40,661 bases of DNA from Chlamydiota bacterium (lineage in GTDB: Bacteria; Chlamydiota; Chlamydiia; Chlamydiales; Parachlamydiaceae). The position numbers were made by a program, and so were the translations under genes. Positions 1 to 9,204 of the stretch are shown here, in pieces. The notes beneath the pieces were generated by a model. The model saw nothing but the letters and a program-made list of their open reading frames with translations. It had not been told where the DNA came from and did no database searches. Location of the stretch: NCBI GenBank assembly GCA_013287015.1, contig JABDEO010000003.1, positions 1 to 40,661 of the forward strand, written 5' to 3'. Positions within the stretch are counted from its first letter, which is position 1. Each line of letters opens with the position of its first letter.

Positions 1-1
1 A

Positions 2-1867
2 TGCTGGTTTATAATGTTCATTTGTTCCAAAATTATTGTAATAAACGCCTTCAACTAAAATCTTTTCAACTTCTTTTCTCATCTCTTCTTCCATTGGCAT
101 CACATTTCGAATTGCAGCTAATTTCTCTTTCGAATCAATACATGGCAAAATATTAGCGAAAGCCCCTGGCGCGAACCGATCGTACTGTTTATAATCTTTC
201 AAAAATATTTTAAATGCCGGCATTATTTTTCCTGGATCATTCGATTTCAAAATTTCAGATAAGAAACTAACAGCTGCAGTTTGCTTCCCTACTAAAGCAG
301 AAAAACAGACCCTTATATCTATCGTTAAACAATTCTGAGCTAAAATTTTTCCAAATATCTTCTGCTCAATCAAACAGCTGTTTTTATCTGATATGCAAGA
401 TAAATAATTAACGAGTTTTTTGATTGCGCTTATTTTAGCTTCTTCACTTTCTTCGCTTTCAAGCAGTTGTAGTGCATGATAAACAGAAAGATACGTTCGT
501 AGGTCGGCTTCACAATTATATAGAGAGCTTGTAAATGCATCGCGCAAGAATCCATGTTCTTCAAATATATTTTCAAACTTAAAAAATACTAATGATTTTT
601 CTATTTTCTCAATGTATGCGAAAATTTGCTGCGTTGTGGTTCCCTGTTTCTCTTTTTGAGCGATAATATCATGCAATATTCGTGAAAAAATTCTTATCAC
701 ATCTTCTTGCTTTTTTTTGTCATCAGCAGCTGTATCAGATATGCTTTGCAGTTGCTTATCCGTTATATTTTGCATGCAATCTTTGCAACAACCATCTTTT
801 GAATGAGTAATATCACGCAAAACTTCTAATATGCATGATGGCCTATCATTCTCCTGAAGCATAAATAAATGCAGAATCTGCCTGTATTGGGTTTCTTCGG
901 GCAGGCTTCTGTTCTCATAGGCCCCATAAATCAATATTTGCAATTCTTTTCGACGACCTGCGGTCATCTCTTGTTTTAATGCATTATTATCTATCAAAAA
1001 TTTTACAAATTTTTTATACACAGGGCGCTCTTTATAATCAGTCTTGCCCATCGTCGCCTCAACAAGCCGCTGTTGAAATGGCAGAAGAGACATAAATATC
1101 AGGTCAGTATGTTGAGAGGCATGCATCGCAAGGCATTGAAGAAACGCATCATTCAATGAATCAAGTGGAGGTAAAACGATCGACTTTATTTCCTTCCATG
1201 TCTTCAACAATTCCTGAAATTTTTCAAGATCAATTGGCAATTCAAATTTACTAATATCGAGGATCGTAGCATTGCTTAAACGCATTACGACATCGGCATT
1301 TAGAAAAATAGCATTAGGTTTGCTTGTCCGAATGTGATGGTTAGCCAAGACTTCAGAAAAAGGAGGAAAAGGACCTCCCTCAACTTTTTCTTGTTCCCCA
1401 TGGGGTTTTACAGGAGACTTGACTGACTCTTTATCTACTTTAATATTTGCATCGGCTTCTGTCTTTTTAGAGAGGTCATCAATTTTTTCAATTTTCTGTT
1501 GTTCTATTTTTTTTATCGTTTCTTTGAGATCGCTGGACTTGCCGTCGTTTTCTAATATTGGCGGTTCCTGTTTAAGTGAAATCGTGTATTTTGAAAGTTG
1601 AATCAATCGACAAATTTTATAACCGGCGGCGATGATGAAAAATCCGATGCAGGTTAGAAAGATCCTAAAAGCGATTTCCGATCGAGTCAAGGCATGGTCA
1701 TCCCTACACACTTCCATCTGATTGTTTTTTATTGAAAGAATTTTGTAACTTCTTCCACTGTAGTCGAAAGGACTAGCTAAATAATCTTTTACACTTCCGC
1801 ATACTGATTTATTTTTGTTGTAATCATGATGTATCGGAAGACATCTATCAACTGTAGTACTAGCCAT
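2..1867 (-). CDS. hypothetical protein with one N-terminal transmembrane segment, truncated by the left window edge (at least 622 aa)
   Basis: Read by hand on the minus strand: ATG at 1867, MASTTVDRCLPIHHDYNKNKSVCGSVKDYL..., TM segment IAFRIFLTCIGFFIIAAGY, no in-frame stop down to position 2. Absent from the supplied ORF track, presumably because it has no stop inside the window. Confidence 0.8.
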   Translation of the reverse strand, partial: MASTTVDRCLPIHHDYNKNKSVCGSVKDYLASPFDYSGRSYKILSIKNNQMEVCRDDHALTRSEIAFRIFLTCIGFFIIAAGYKICRLIQLSKYTISLKQEPPILENDGKSSDLKETIKKIEQQKIEKIDDLSKKTEADANIKVDKESVKSPVKPHGEQEKVEGGPFPPFSEVLANHHIRTSKPNAIFLNADVVMRLSNATILDISKFELPIDLEKFQELLKTWKEIKSIVLPPLDSLNDAFLQCLAMHASQHTDLIFMSLLPFQQRLVEATMGKTDYKERPVYKKFVKFLIDNNALKQEMTAGRRKELQILIYGAYENRSLPEETQYRQILHLFMLQENDRPSCILEVLRDITHSKDGCCKDCMQNITDKQLQSISDTAADDKKKQEDVIRIFSRILHDIIAQKEKQGTTTQQIFAYIEKIEKSLVFFKFENIFEEHGFLRDAFTSSLYNCEADLRTYLSVYHALQLLESEESEEAKISAIKKLVNYLSCISDKNSCLIEQKIFGKILAQNCLTIDIRVCFSALVGKQTAAVSFLSEILKSNDPGKIMPAFKIFLKDYKQYDRFAPGAFANILPCIDSKEKLAAIRNVMPMEEEMRKEVEKILVEGVYYNNFGTNEHYKPA

Positions 1868-1950
1868 GTTTTTAATCCCATTTATAAATATTTTAATAAT
1901 TGAAAAGTAATTATAATTCAATATGTTGATATAAAGCAAGACAAAATATT

Positions 1951-2225
1951 TGTAGCGTAGACTTCAGTCTGCGCTTGTTTGCGCAGGTTTTAACCTGCGC
2001 TTGTTTTTGCGGGTTTTAACCCGCAAGTCACGGCCTTGTTCACCTTCACTAAAAAAGAACTCGGTCACCTCTCCGTGTGCTCTGTGATCTCTGTGGTTGA
2101 TAAAAACGTTTTGAATTTTTTATCAACCACAGATGAACAGGGCCGTGACTTGCGGGTTAAAACCCGCAAAAACAAGCGCAGGTTAAAACCTGCGCAAACA
2201 AGCGCAGACTGAAGTCTACGCTACA
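1951..2225. repeat. long nested inverted repeat, family 1, containing three small palindromes per arm plus an inner hairpin
   Basis: Left arm tgtagcgtagacttcagtctgcgcttgtttgcgcaggttttaacctgcgcttgtttttgcgggttttaacccgcaagtcacggcc...gttc; right arm is its near-perfect reverse complement ending gtctacgctaca. Inner arms tctgtggttgataaaaa / tttttatcaaccacaga. Confidence 0.93.
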
Positions 2226-2295
2226 TGTTTTTTTTATGCCTTTTTTCTCGGACTTTTGTTAGATTGACTATGAACATTAAATCGGGAGATAGGTC

Positions 2296-3018
2296 GTGCC
2301 TGCGCCTATTGCATTTTCGCGCCAACAATTCAAATCTTATCATCAGCATCGCCATCTGCTTCTTCAATTTATTTTATCCGAACTTCTTCTGGCGCACCAA
2401 GAGATGGTGAAGGTCCAACAGCTGCTTGCCACACATGAAAATTGCGATCATCCATTTTTCACCAAATTAATTGAACACATTACACGACTCTCAGGGTCCA
2501 CTCAAGGGCATATGCGTCTTTTTTCCTGGATCGATGACGGGATCCTCGCGAAATTAAAAAATTATTGTGCGTTTTTATGCCAGCAAGGCGGCCACGCCAG
2601 CAAAGAACAGGCTGACATCTATCGAGACGCAAACAATGCCTGGCTGATCTCTTTACAGGCTCTCGATGCAGTGCGGATGATTGTCCAACAGCTGCCGCCG
2701 GAAGCCGCCTTTGATATTGGAATTTTATGCTTGTCCGTTGAAAAGATCCATCGCGCCATCCACCGCTTTGCACGCCGCCTGACAAAGACGTTATTGACCT
2801 TCAGACACGATGAAAACGTGGTGTTTTTCATTGTGCGCCACCGGGAGCAACTGGATGACCTCTATTGTCCTAGTTTTACGCGCAAACTTGTACGTAAGAT
2901 GTTCCCGAGAGGGCTGTCGGAAGCTGATCGTTTTTTATCTAAAAAATATGCAGACCGCGGTTTTGTCAACATGGCGCCCATCATTCAAAAAAAAATTGAA
3001 GAACTATGCCTGCAATGA
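2296..3018 (+). CDS. hypothetical protein upstream of priA
   Basis: 240-aa ORF with a GTG start preceded by a purine-rich gggagatagg; overlaps the next ORF, suggesting translational coupling. Confidence 0.7.
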   Translation: MPAPIAFSRQQFKSYHQHRHLLLQFILSELLLAHQEMVKVQQLLATHENCDHPFFTKLIEHITRLSGSTQGHMRLFSWIDDGILAKLKNYCAFLCQQGGHASKEQADIYRDANNAWLISLQALDAVRMIVQQLPPEAAFDIGILCLSVEKIHRAIHRFARRLTKTLLTFRHDENVVFFIVRHREQLDDLYCPSFTRKLVRKMFPRGLSEADRFLSKKYADRGFVNMAPIIQKKIEELCLQ

Positions 3019-3920
3019 CCCCTCAACAACAATATGCCGAATTGTTAGCTTTGACGCAGCTCCATCTTCTGCAAGAATTTTCGCCTAAAAACTTTCTCCA
3101 GGCTGATGCGCAGAATTTTGTCTTTTTTAAAAAACAGGCGCAAATGCAAACGCAGGCCCAAGCTCAACCACTCAAACCGCAATCATCGTCTCAAATAATT
3201 TCACCTCCGCCGCTTCCGCTAAAAACTCCGGCGACTCCGAAGGCTGCGCCGCCTCCGCCGGTCAATACGCTTCCTCCACCCACGCCGGCCCCTATTGCAA
3301 AACTTGAAGATCACACGCCTAAGCCATCTAAGATGCCGCCGATTCCAATCAGCGCTCCTTCGACTCCGAAGGAGTCGACGTTTCTGACGTTGGAGCCTCT
3401 AGGAAAAGCTTCAGAAATGGATCTTAGCGAGATTCGAAAAATTTTAGAAGAACGCTTCCCATCGCTGACCATTATTGACGAAACGCCTAGCGATGCTGAA
3501 GCTAAACAGGTTAATTCAAGAGGGGTGTTGGATAAAGCGGCTGCGCCTGAGGTTGTAATCCTATATTCCAATGAACCGCCTTTACAGCAAACATTTCTTG
3601 CCAATGTCGCCAAAGCGATCCAAATATGCTTAAATAGCCCGGCAGTCATTGTTTCCGCACGCAAGTTGGAAAATGAAGGCGGTTGGAACACACTCTTAGA
3701 AATGAAAACGTTAAAACTGATCATGATTAGTAAAGATTTATTTAATTCTTTGCCTGATTTGACAAAACGTTATCGTGAAACGACGCAGTCTTTAGACGAA
3801 ATTCCTGTCTATTTTTTATCCGATCCTCCGTTATACTTGAAGGACCCGAAACTAAAGCAAGCTCTTTGGGAAGGATTAAAACAGCTTTTATGTTTCAAAA
3901 ATACGCCTCCATCATTCTAG
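3006..3920 (+). CDS. hypothetical protein with a proline-rich linker
   Basis: 304-aa ORF, Pro/Ala/Gln-rich segment (PPPLPLKTPATPKAAPPPPVNTLPPPTP), overlapping both the upstream ORF and priA. Confidence 0.75.
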   Translation: MPAMTPQQQYAELLALTQLHLLQEFSPKNFLQADAQNFVFFKKQAQMQTQAQAQPLKPQSSSQIISPPPLPLKTPATPKAAPPPPVNTLPPPTPAPIAKLEDHTPKPSKMPPIPISAPSTPKESTFLTLEPLGKASEMDLSEIRKILEERFPSLTIIDETPSDAEAKQVNSRGVLDKAAAPEVVILYSNEPPLQQTFLANVAKAIQICLNSPAVIVSARKLENEGGWNTLLEMKTLKLIMISKDLFNSLPDLTKRYRETTQSLDEIPVYFLSDPPLYLKDPKLKQALWEGLKQLLCFKNTPPSF

Positions 3921-6121
3921 ACATCTCGATCGATAAAACGCTGGATTACGGGATTCCGACGGAGCTGCTCGAAAAAGTGCGGCGCGGCGTGCGCGTTGAA
4001 GCGCCGGTCCGCGGACGGCTGCATGCAGGATATGTATTAACAGTTAAAGACACGCCCGATTTCGCTCCCGTCAAAGCAGTCCACAAAGTGACTTCCGAAA
4101 CCGAAATTGTCACGGCCGATCTATTTGAATTGGCTTTATGGATAGCCAAATATTACTGCACTCCCCTTCGTCAAGTTTTAAAAACAATCATTCCCGCCAG
4201 CATTCGCAGCGATGTAAAAGCAAAAGAGCAATTGTTTGTCATGCGGACAAAAACACGCGAAGAGCTGCAAGATCTATGCCGCGATTTGCGCAATACGCAT
4301 TCCGCTCAAGCGGATGTTCTGGATGTGATGCTGCAAGTTAAAAAGGGCATTTTATTAACGGAATTGCTTGAAAAAACCAAGGGATCGCGCAGCCCTGTTG
4401 ATTCATTGGCGAAAAAAGGGTGCCTGTTTTTAGACATCGTGCGGGTCGACAGATCTCCTCTTTCCAATGAAGAATATTTTCCGACGAAACCCAAAACGCT
4501 CAACGAAGAGCAAGCGGCGGCCCTGCAAAAAATTACAGCGAGCGTCGAACAAGCTCGCTTCGATGTCCATCTCCTTCATGGCGTGACAGGGAGCGGCAAG
4601 ACAGAGGTCTATCTGCAAGCGATCGATAAGGCGCTGCGAATGGATAAGGGGACGATCATGCTGGTTCCCGAAATCGCGCTTACCGCGCAAACCATAGAAC
4701 GCTTCCGCAGCCGCTTCGAAGGGCGCATTGCAGTCCTCCACCATCGCCTCAGCCACGGCGAACGTCGCGACGAATGGCATCGCATTCACTCCGGAAAAGC
4801 AAAAATAGTCATCGGGGCCCGCTCCGCTGTCTTCAGTCCTGTGGTTGATCTTGGATTGATTATTGTTGATGAAGAGCATGAACCGTCTTATAAGCAGAGC
4901 GACGAGATGCCCTGTTATCATGCCAGAGATGTTGCCGTCATGCGCGGCAAGATGGCCAAAGCCGCCGTTATTTTGGGCAGCGCGACTCCCAGTCTGGAAA
5001 GCTACTACAACGCTCAAACAGGAAAATACCAACTGAGCAAACTGTGCAATCGTCCGGACGCCGCCGTCCTGCCAGTGGTCACTATTGTAGACATGAAGCA
5101 TGAATTGGAAAAGGCAAAGGGCTATACGAATTTTTCAGACGCCCTGCTTGATGGGATTAAAAAACGGTTGGCTCTCGGGGAGCAAACAATTCTCTTTTTG
5201 AATCGCCGCGGCTATCATACGGCGCTGTTTTGTCCTGCGTGCCGTCACGCTGTTCGCTGCAAACACTGCGATGTCGCGCTCACGTTCCATCTAGGAGACA
5301 ATGTTCTTGCTTGCCATCTGTGCGGTTTTACGATCACTCCGCCTCCGGCGGTCTGTCCCACATGCCGCCATCCTGATCCATTAAAATTCCGAGGAGTCGG
5401 CACGGAATTGATCGAAAAAGCCCTACACGCCGTTTTACCGGACGTGCGGACTCTCCGCATTGATGCCGACACCACTCGCCATAAGGGCAGTCATCAAAAA
5501 CTATTTCGAACTTTTGCAACGGGCAAAGCCGACGTCTTAATTGGCACTCAAATGATTGCAAAGGGCCTTCATTTCCCTGCAGTCACCCTCGTCGGAGTTC
5601 TCAACAGCGACAGCGGCCTGAATATTCCTGATTTTCGCGCTTCGGAAACGACATTCCAGTTGATTACGCAAGTGGCGGGACGGTCGGGACGCGGAGCGCT
5701 TTCCGGAGAAGTGATCATTCAGACTTTTATGCCTGATAATGCAACGATTCAGCTGGCGGCCAAACAGGACTATGAGCGATTTTATGATGAAGAGATCGCC
5801 ATTCGAGGGCTGTTTCACTATCCTCCGCTGAATCAGATGGTTAAACTCTCTTTTTCCGGTGAAAACGCGCATAAAACTCAAGGGGCCGCGGATCAACTGC
5901 GGGGGCAAATTCTTTCGATCCTTCCTTCTCTGTATCAGTTAACCCCTGTTATTCCGGCGGGACATGCAAAAGTCAAAGATAAATATCGCTATCATTTCTT
6001 CATTCGCGGTCCGAACATTTTTACCATTAATCGCGCCATCGAAGCTGCGCAGCATGCGCTCCAACAGCCCTCAGGCATTAGCCTGCGCATCGACATCAAT
6101 CCCCTATCGACCTATTTTTGA
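3890..6121 (+). CDS. priA: primosomal protein N' (PriA helicase)
   Basis: Walker A GVTGSGKTEVYL, DEEH box, paired zinc cysteines CPACRHAVRCKHC / CHLCGF / CPTC, GTQMIAKGLHFPAVTLVGVLNSD. Internal Met (MFQKYASIILDISIDKTLDYGIP) is the more likely start than 3866. Confidence 0.95.
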   Translation: MFQKYASIILDISIDKTLDYGIPTELLEKVRRGVRVEAPVRGRLHAGYVLTVKDTPDFAPVKAVHKVTSETEIVTADLFELALWIAKYYCTPLRQVLKTIIPASIRSDVKAKEQLFVMRTKTREELQDLCRDLRNTHSAQADVLDVMLQVKKGILLTELLEKTKGSRSPVDSLAKKGCLFLDIVRVDRSPLSNEEYFPTKPKTLNEEQAAALQKITASVEQARFDVHLLHGVTGSGKTEVYLQAIDKALRMDKGTIMLVPEIALTAQTIERFRSRFEGRIAVLHHRLSHGERRDEWHRIHSGKAKIVIGARSAVFSPVVDLGLIIVDEEHEPSYKQSDEMPCYHARDVAVMRGKMAKAAVILGSATPSLESYYNAQTGKYQLSKLCNRPDAAVLPVVTIVDMKHELEKAKGYTNFSDALLDGIKKRLALGEQTILFLNRRGYHTALFCPACRHAVRCKHCDVALTFHLGDNVLACHLCGFTITPPPAVCPTCRHPDPLKFRGVGTELIEKALHAVLPDVRTLRIDADTTRHKGSHQKLFRTFATGKADVLIGTQMIAKGLHFPAVTLVGVLNSDSGLNIPDFRASETTFQLITQVAGRSGRGALSGEVIIQTFMPDNATIQLAAKQDYERFYDEEIAIRGLFHYPPLNQMVKLSFSGENAHKTQGAADQLRGQILSILPSLYQLTPVIPAGHAKVKDKYRYHFFIRGPNIFTINRAIEAAQHALQQPSGISLRIDINPLSTYF

Positions 6122-6263
6122 GGGAGTTGCAACACTCACAAAACAATTCTTCTCTGCGTCATCGCGTCTCTGCGTAAAATGCCCCCATAAGCAATTTAAC
6201 GCAGAGACGCAGAGGCGCGATGACGCAGAGAAGAATTTTTTTTGTGAGTTTTGCAACTCCCTC
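6120..6263. repeat. intergenic inverted repeat, family 2 (ctctgcgtcatcgcgtctctgcgt type)
   Basis: gagggagttgcaacactcacaaaacaattcttctctgcgtcatcgcgtctctgcgt paired with acgcagagacgcagaggcgcgatgacgcagagaagaattttttttgtgagttttgcaactccctc; begins at the priA stop codon. Confidence 0.93.
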
Positions 6264-6282
6264 TTTTAGGAAAAAATTTCTT

Positions 6283-6609
6283 TCATTCACCAATAGCTCG
6301 TTGCAACGTTTCATTAATATAGTTGTTAAGGCTAACACCATTAAATTTTGCTTCTGATGCTAGCTTAGCGTGCAATTCTGGCCTCAACCTTAAATGGATA
6401 TTTCCTGAAAAAGGTTTTTCGGGCTCTTGACCTAATTCTTTGCACCAATCAAGATAACCATCAATAGATTTTTCAAATTCTTGTTTTAATTCCTCTGGCG
6501 TCATGCCTCGAAAGGTAATCACATCGCGAAGCCCCACAATTTCCCCGTGAAAAATCATCGCTTGATCGTCGAATTGAACGATCCCTGTATAACCCTTGTA
6601 CTTTAGCAT
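6283..6609 (-). CDS. hicB: HicB-family antitoxin
   Basis: 108 aa; partial HicB fold (YTGIVQFDDQAMIFHGEIVGLRDVITFRGMTPEELKQEFEKSIDGYL) plus C-terminal ribbon-helix-helix (GNIHLRLRPELHAKLASEAKFNGVSLNNYINETL); overlaps the upstream HicA ORF. Confidence 0.85.
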   Translation of the reverse strand: MLKYKGYTGIVQFDDQAMIFHGEIVGLRDVITFRGMTPEELKQEFEKSIDGYLDWCKELGQEPEKPFSGNIHLRLRPELHAKLASEAKFNGVSLNNYINETLQRAIGE

Positions 6610-6860
6610 GGTTTTACTCCTGCATTTTCTAGAAATCTTCTTGCGGAAATCAAGGCGCCCTTGTCCGTTTCTTTTCGAGGATGAGGCCGATGAAAATAGG
6701 CGCGGACGCCATTCAATTCAACAGCCAACCGCGATCCGCTGCCTTCCTTTATTCGCGCGCCTAAATGCATAAACAAACTCTCGACGTCACCCCAAACAAC
6801 ATTGGATTGAACCGGGGTTTTAAAAACAGCTTCGAGCGTTCGCTTATGCTTCTTATTCAT
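6603..6860 (-). CDS. hicA: HicA-family mRNA interferase toxin
   Basis: 85 aa directly upstream of and overlapping hicB; GSGSRLAVELNGVRAYFHRPHP resembles the HicA double-stranded RNA binding-like core. Confidence 0.8.
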   Translation of the reverse strand: MNKKHKRTLEAVFKTPVQSNVVWGDVESLFMHLGARIKEGSGSRLAVELNGVRAYFHRPHPRKETDKGALISARRFLENAGVKPC

Positions 6861-6902
6861 AATTATATGGTACCGTTAATTGGGACTACTTGTCAATAAA
6901 AA

Positions 6903-6998
6903 AAGGAAGGTAGCCAGGGCGTCCCGCCCTGTTCGCGTGCATTATCTTCAATATTTTTTGCCTACAAAGCAGGGCGGGACGCCCTGACTACCTTCCTT
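6903..6998. repeat. dispersed palindromic repeat, family 3, copy 1
   Basis: aaggaaggtagccagggcgtcccgccctg ... cagggcgggacgccctgactaccttcctt; a second copy with the same loop (attatcttcaat.ttttttgcctaca) is at 35651-35788. Confidence 0.95.
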
Positions 6999-7071
6999 AG
7001 CCCAGTGCAATATATTGGGTGTACAAAAAGAGGGTTTGCCAATACAATAGGCCCACAGGGAGCGCTTAATA

Positions 7072-7209
7072 ATGCTGAGATGGATCAAACAATACCAGAC
7101 CGCCACCAGACAGACAAGATGGTTTGTCATCACCTGTGCGATTTTTGGCCTGGCTATTCTTGTAACAACCATCTATTGTTACGCACGCTTTGAATCAATT
7201 TACAAATAA
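7072..7209 (+). CDS. 45-aa single-transmembrane small protein
   Basis: ATG at 7072, translation MLRWIKQYQTATRQTRWFVITCAIFGLAILVTTIYCYARFESIYK*, basic N-terminus then a hydrophobic helix. Below the 60-aa cutoff of the supplied track. Confidence 0.5.
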   Translation: MLRWIKQYQTATRQTRWFVITCAIFGLAILVTTIYCYARFESIYK

Positions 7210-7225
7210 CGACCATGGACATTCT

Positions 7226-8803
7226 ATGCCGACAAAACCGGATTATCATAATCATGAAGAATTTCAAAACCGCTCACGCAAACTCGCGGAAATTCGACAA
7301 CTAGGGGTCGAACCATACCCGCATCATTATCACCCTACGCACCATGCAGAGGAGCTTCATAAGCAATTCGGGCAGGCGGCGATCGGACACAGTGAAGAAG
7401 CCGGAGCCGGAACCACGCCTGTGGTTTGCGTCGCAGGCAGGCTTATTCTCTTTCGCGCAATGGGAAAAAACGCCTTTGCACACCTGCAAGACGCCACTGG
7501 CCGCATTCAGATCATGTTCAATCGCGACCTCACCGAAATCGATGGCTGGCGCGCAACCGCCAATGACGGCGATGCGTTAACGCCTTTTAAATTTCTCGAA
7601 AAAAAGATCGATTTAGGCGACATCATCGGCGTCGAAGGACACCTCTTTCATACCAATAAGGGTGAACTCACCATTTTTGCAAAAAAAGTCACGCTGCTCT
7701 GCAAAACACTCTTGCCTCTAGCCGAAAAACACTCGGGATTAGCGGACAAAGAGCTGCGCTACCGCAAGCGTTGGCTGGATTTGATCAGCAATGATGAGGT
7801 GCGTAAAACCTTCCGCATTCGCAGCAGAATTTTTCATCTGATCCGAGACTTCTTTAACGCGCAAAGCTTTATAGAAGTCGAGACTCCCATTCTGCAAAGC
7901 ATCTATGGCGGCGCCGAAGCGCGGCCTTTTGAGACAAAACTCCACGCATTGGATCAGGAGATGTTCTTGCGAATCTCTTTGGAAATTCCACTGAAAAAGC
8001 TGATTGTGGGCGGAATGGAGCGCATTTTCGAAATCGGACGCGTCTTCCGCAATGAAGGCATCGACCGCAACCATAACCCTGAATTTACGCTTTTAGAAGC
8101 ATATGCAGCCTACTGGGACTATCGCGACATGATGCAGCTCGTTGAGAATTTGTTTGAAACCCTTGCTTTACAACTTTATGGGAAAACAGAGATCTCAGTC
8201 GCGCATCCTGAGACCGGCGAACCGGTACAGATCGACCTCAAAGCGCCATGGCCGCGCTTAACCATGAAAGAAGGCATTTCAAAGTTCGCTCAGATCGATG
8301 TCGATAAATTGAGCGATCAGCAGATGCGCGATCTCTTGACCGCAAGCGGCCATTGCGATATAAAAAAACTATCGACCATGTCGCGCGGGCTGCTTATTGC
8401 GGCTCTCTTCGCTGTGAAAGTGGAACACCATCTCATACAGCCTCACCATATCATCGATCATCCAATTGAAACCACTCCCCTATGCAAACCTCACCGCAAT
8501 CAGGCTGAACGGCAAGCAGGCATCGTCGAACGCTTTGAAAGCTTTATCTTAGGACAAGAGATTTGCAACTCCTACAGCGAACTGAATGATCCGGAAATTC
8601 AGCGCAGGCTGCTGGAAACTCAGGCTCAGCGCCGCGAAGCGGGAGATGAAGAGGCGAGTCCATTGGATGAAGAATTTATCGAAGCGATCTGCCAAGGGAT
8701 GCCTCCTACAGGCGGAGTAGGCATTGGACTCGATCGGCTTGTGATGATTTTTACCGGGGTTCATTCCATTCGCGACGTCCTCTATTTTCCCTGGATGAAA
8801 TAA
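7226..8803 (+). CDS. lysS: lysyl-tRNA synthetase, class II
   Basis: OB-fold (VAGRLILFRAMGKNAFAHLQDATGRIQI), class II motifs (FIEVETPILQSIYGGAEARPFET; RVFRNEGIDRNHNPEFTLLEAYAAYWDY; GGVGIGLDRLVMIFTG). Start at MPTKPDYH is likely; the track start is 7190. Confidence 0.94.
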   Translation: MPTKPDYHNHEEFQNRSRKLAEIRQLGVEPYPHHYHPTHHAEELHKQFGQAAIGHSEEAGAGTTPVVCVAGRLILFRAMGKNAFAHLQDATGRIQIMFNRDLTEIDGWRATANDGDALTPFKFLEKKIDLGDIIGVEGHLFHTNKGELTIFAKKVTLLCKTLLPLAEKHSGLADKELRYRKRWLDLISNDEVRKTFRIRSRIFHLIRDFFNAQSFIEVETPILQSIYGGAEARPFETKLHALDQEMFLRISLEIPLKKLIVGGMERIFEIGRVFRNEGIDRNHNPEFTLLEAYAAYWDYRDMMQLVENLFETLALQLYGKTEISVAHPETGEPVQIDLKAPWPRLTMKEGISKFAQIDVDKLSDQQMRDLLTASGHCDIKKLSTMSRGLLIAALFAVKVEHHLIQPHHIIDHPIETTPLCKPHRNQAERQAGIVERFESFILGQEICNSYSELNDPEIQRRLLETQAQRREAGDEEASPLDEEFIEAICQGMPPTGGVGIGLDRLVMIFTGVHSIRDVLYFPWMK

Positions 8804-8804
8804 G

Positions 8805-8939
8805 ATTAAGTAAAAAAATTAATTTCAGGATAGGCAGGATAGACAGGATAGAAAAAATAAAAATACAACATGAATTTCGGCAACCCGATCATCCTATCCT
8901 ATCTATCCTGCCTATCCTGACATTATTTTTTTACTTAAC
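8805..8939. repeat. intergenic inverted repeat, family 4 (aggataggcaggatagacaggatag type)
   Basis: gattaagtaaaaaaattaatttcaggataggcaggatagacaggatag paired with atcctatcctatctatcctgcctatcctgacattatttttttacttaac; begins right after the lysS stop. Confidence 0.92.
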
Positions 8940-8949
8940 TCCCTGCGAT

Positions 8950-9195
8950 TTATTCTTGCAGGAGGCGGAGAGCCAGAGCTTCGCCGTTTTTAGTCAGGTT
9001 GAAACCTGTATTATCAATCTTTTTGATGAAATTGGCTCTGATAAGAAGATTGCAGATGGCGTTCACGCCTTTAGGAGAAATTCCGCAGAGGCGACCGATA
9101 TCGTAGCGATTCAATGGAGCGAATATGTCCCCATGCTGCGTGCCGATCTCATATGCAGTCAAAATAAATAATTCGTCTTTCGTTCTTGAAGTCAT
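8950..9195 (-). CDS. winged-helix/HTH-like small protein
   Basis: 81 aa, DIGRLCGISPKGVNAICNLLIRANFIKKIDNTGFNLTKNGEALALRLL; helix-turn-helix plus wing pattern. Confidence 0.6.
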   Translation of the reverse strand: MTSRTKDELFILTAYEIGTQHGDIFAPLNRYDIGRLCGISPKGVNAICNLLIRANFIKKIDNTGFNLTKNGEALALRLLQE

Positions 9196-9204
9196 GTTTA
9201 CCGT

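Noticed and set aside
3311-3724. 137-aa minus-strand ORF opposite the proline-rich protein
   Set aside because: Antisense ORF without motifs, fully inside a better supported gene.
4430-5101. 223-aa minus-strand ORF opposite priA
   Set aside because: Antisense shadow of a strongly supported gene; composition and lack of motifs fit a spurious ORF.
5964-6269. 101-aa ORF across the priA 3' end and the downstream hairpin
   Set aside because: Frame overlap with priA plus translated hairpin; no independent support.
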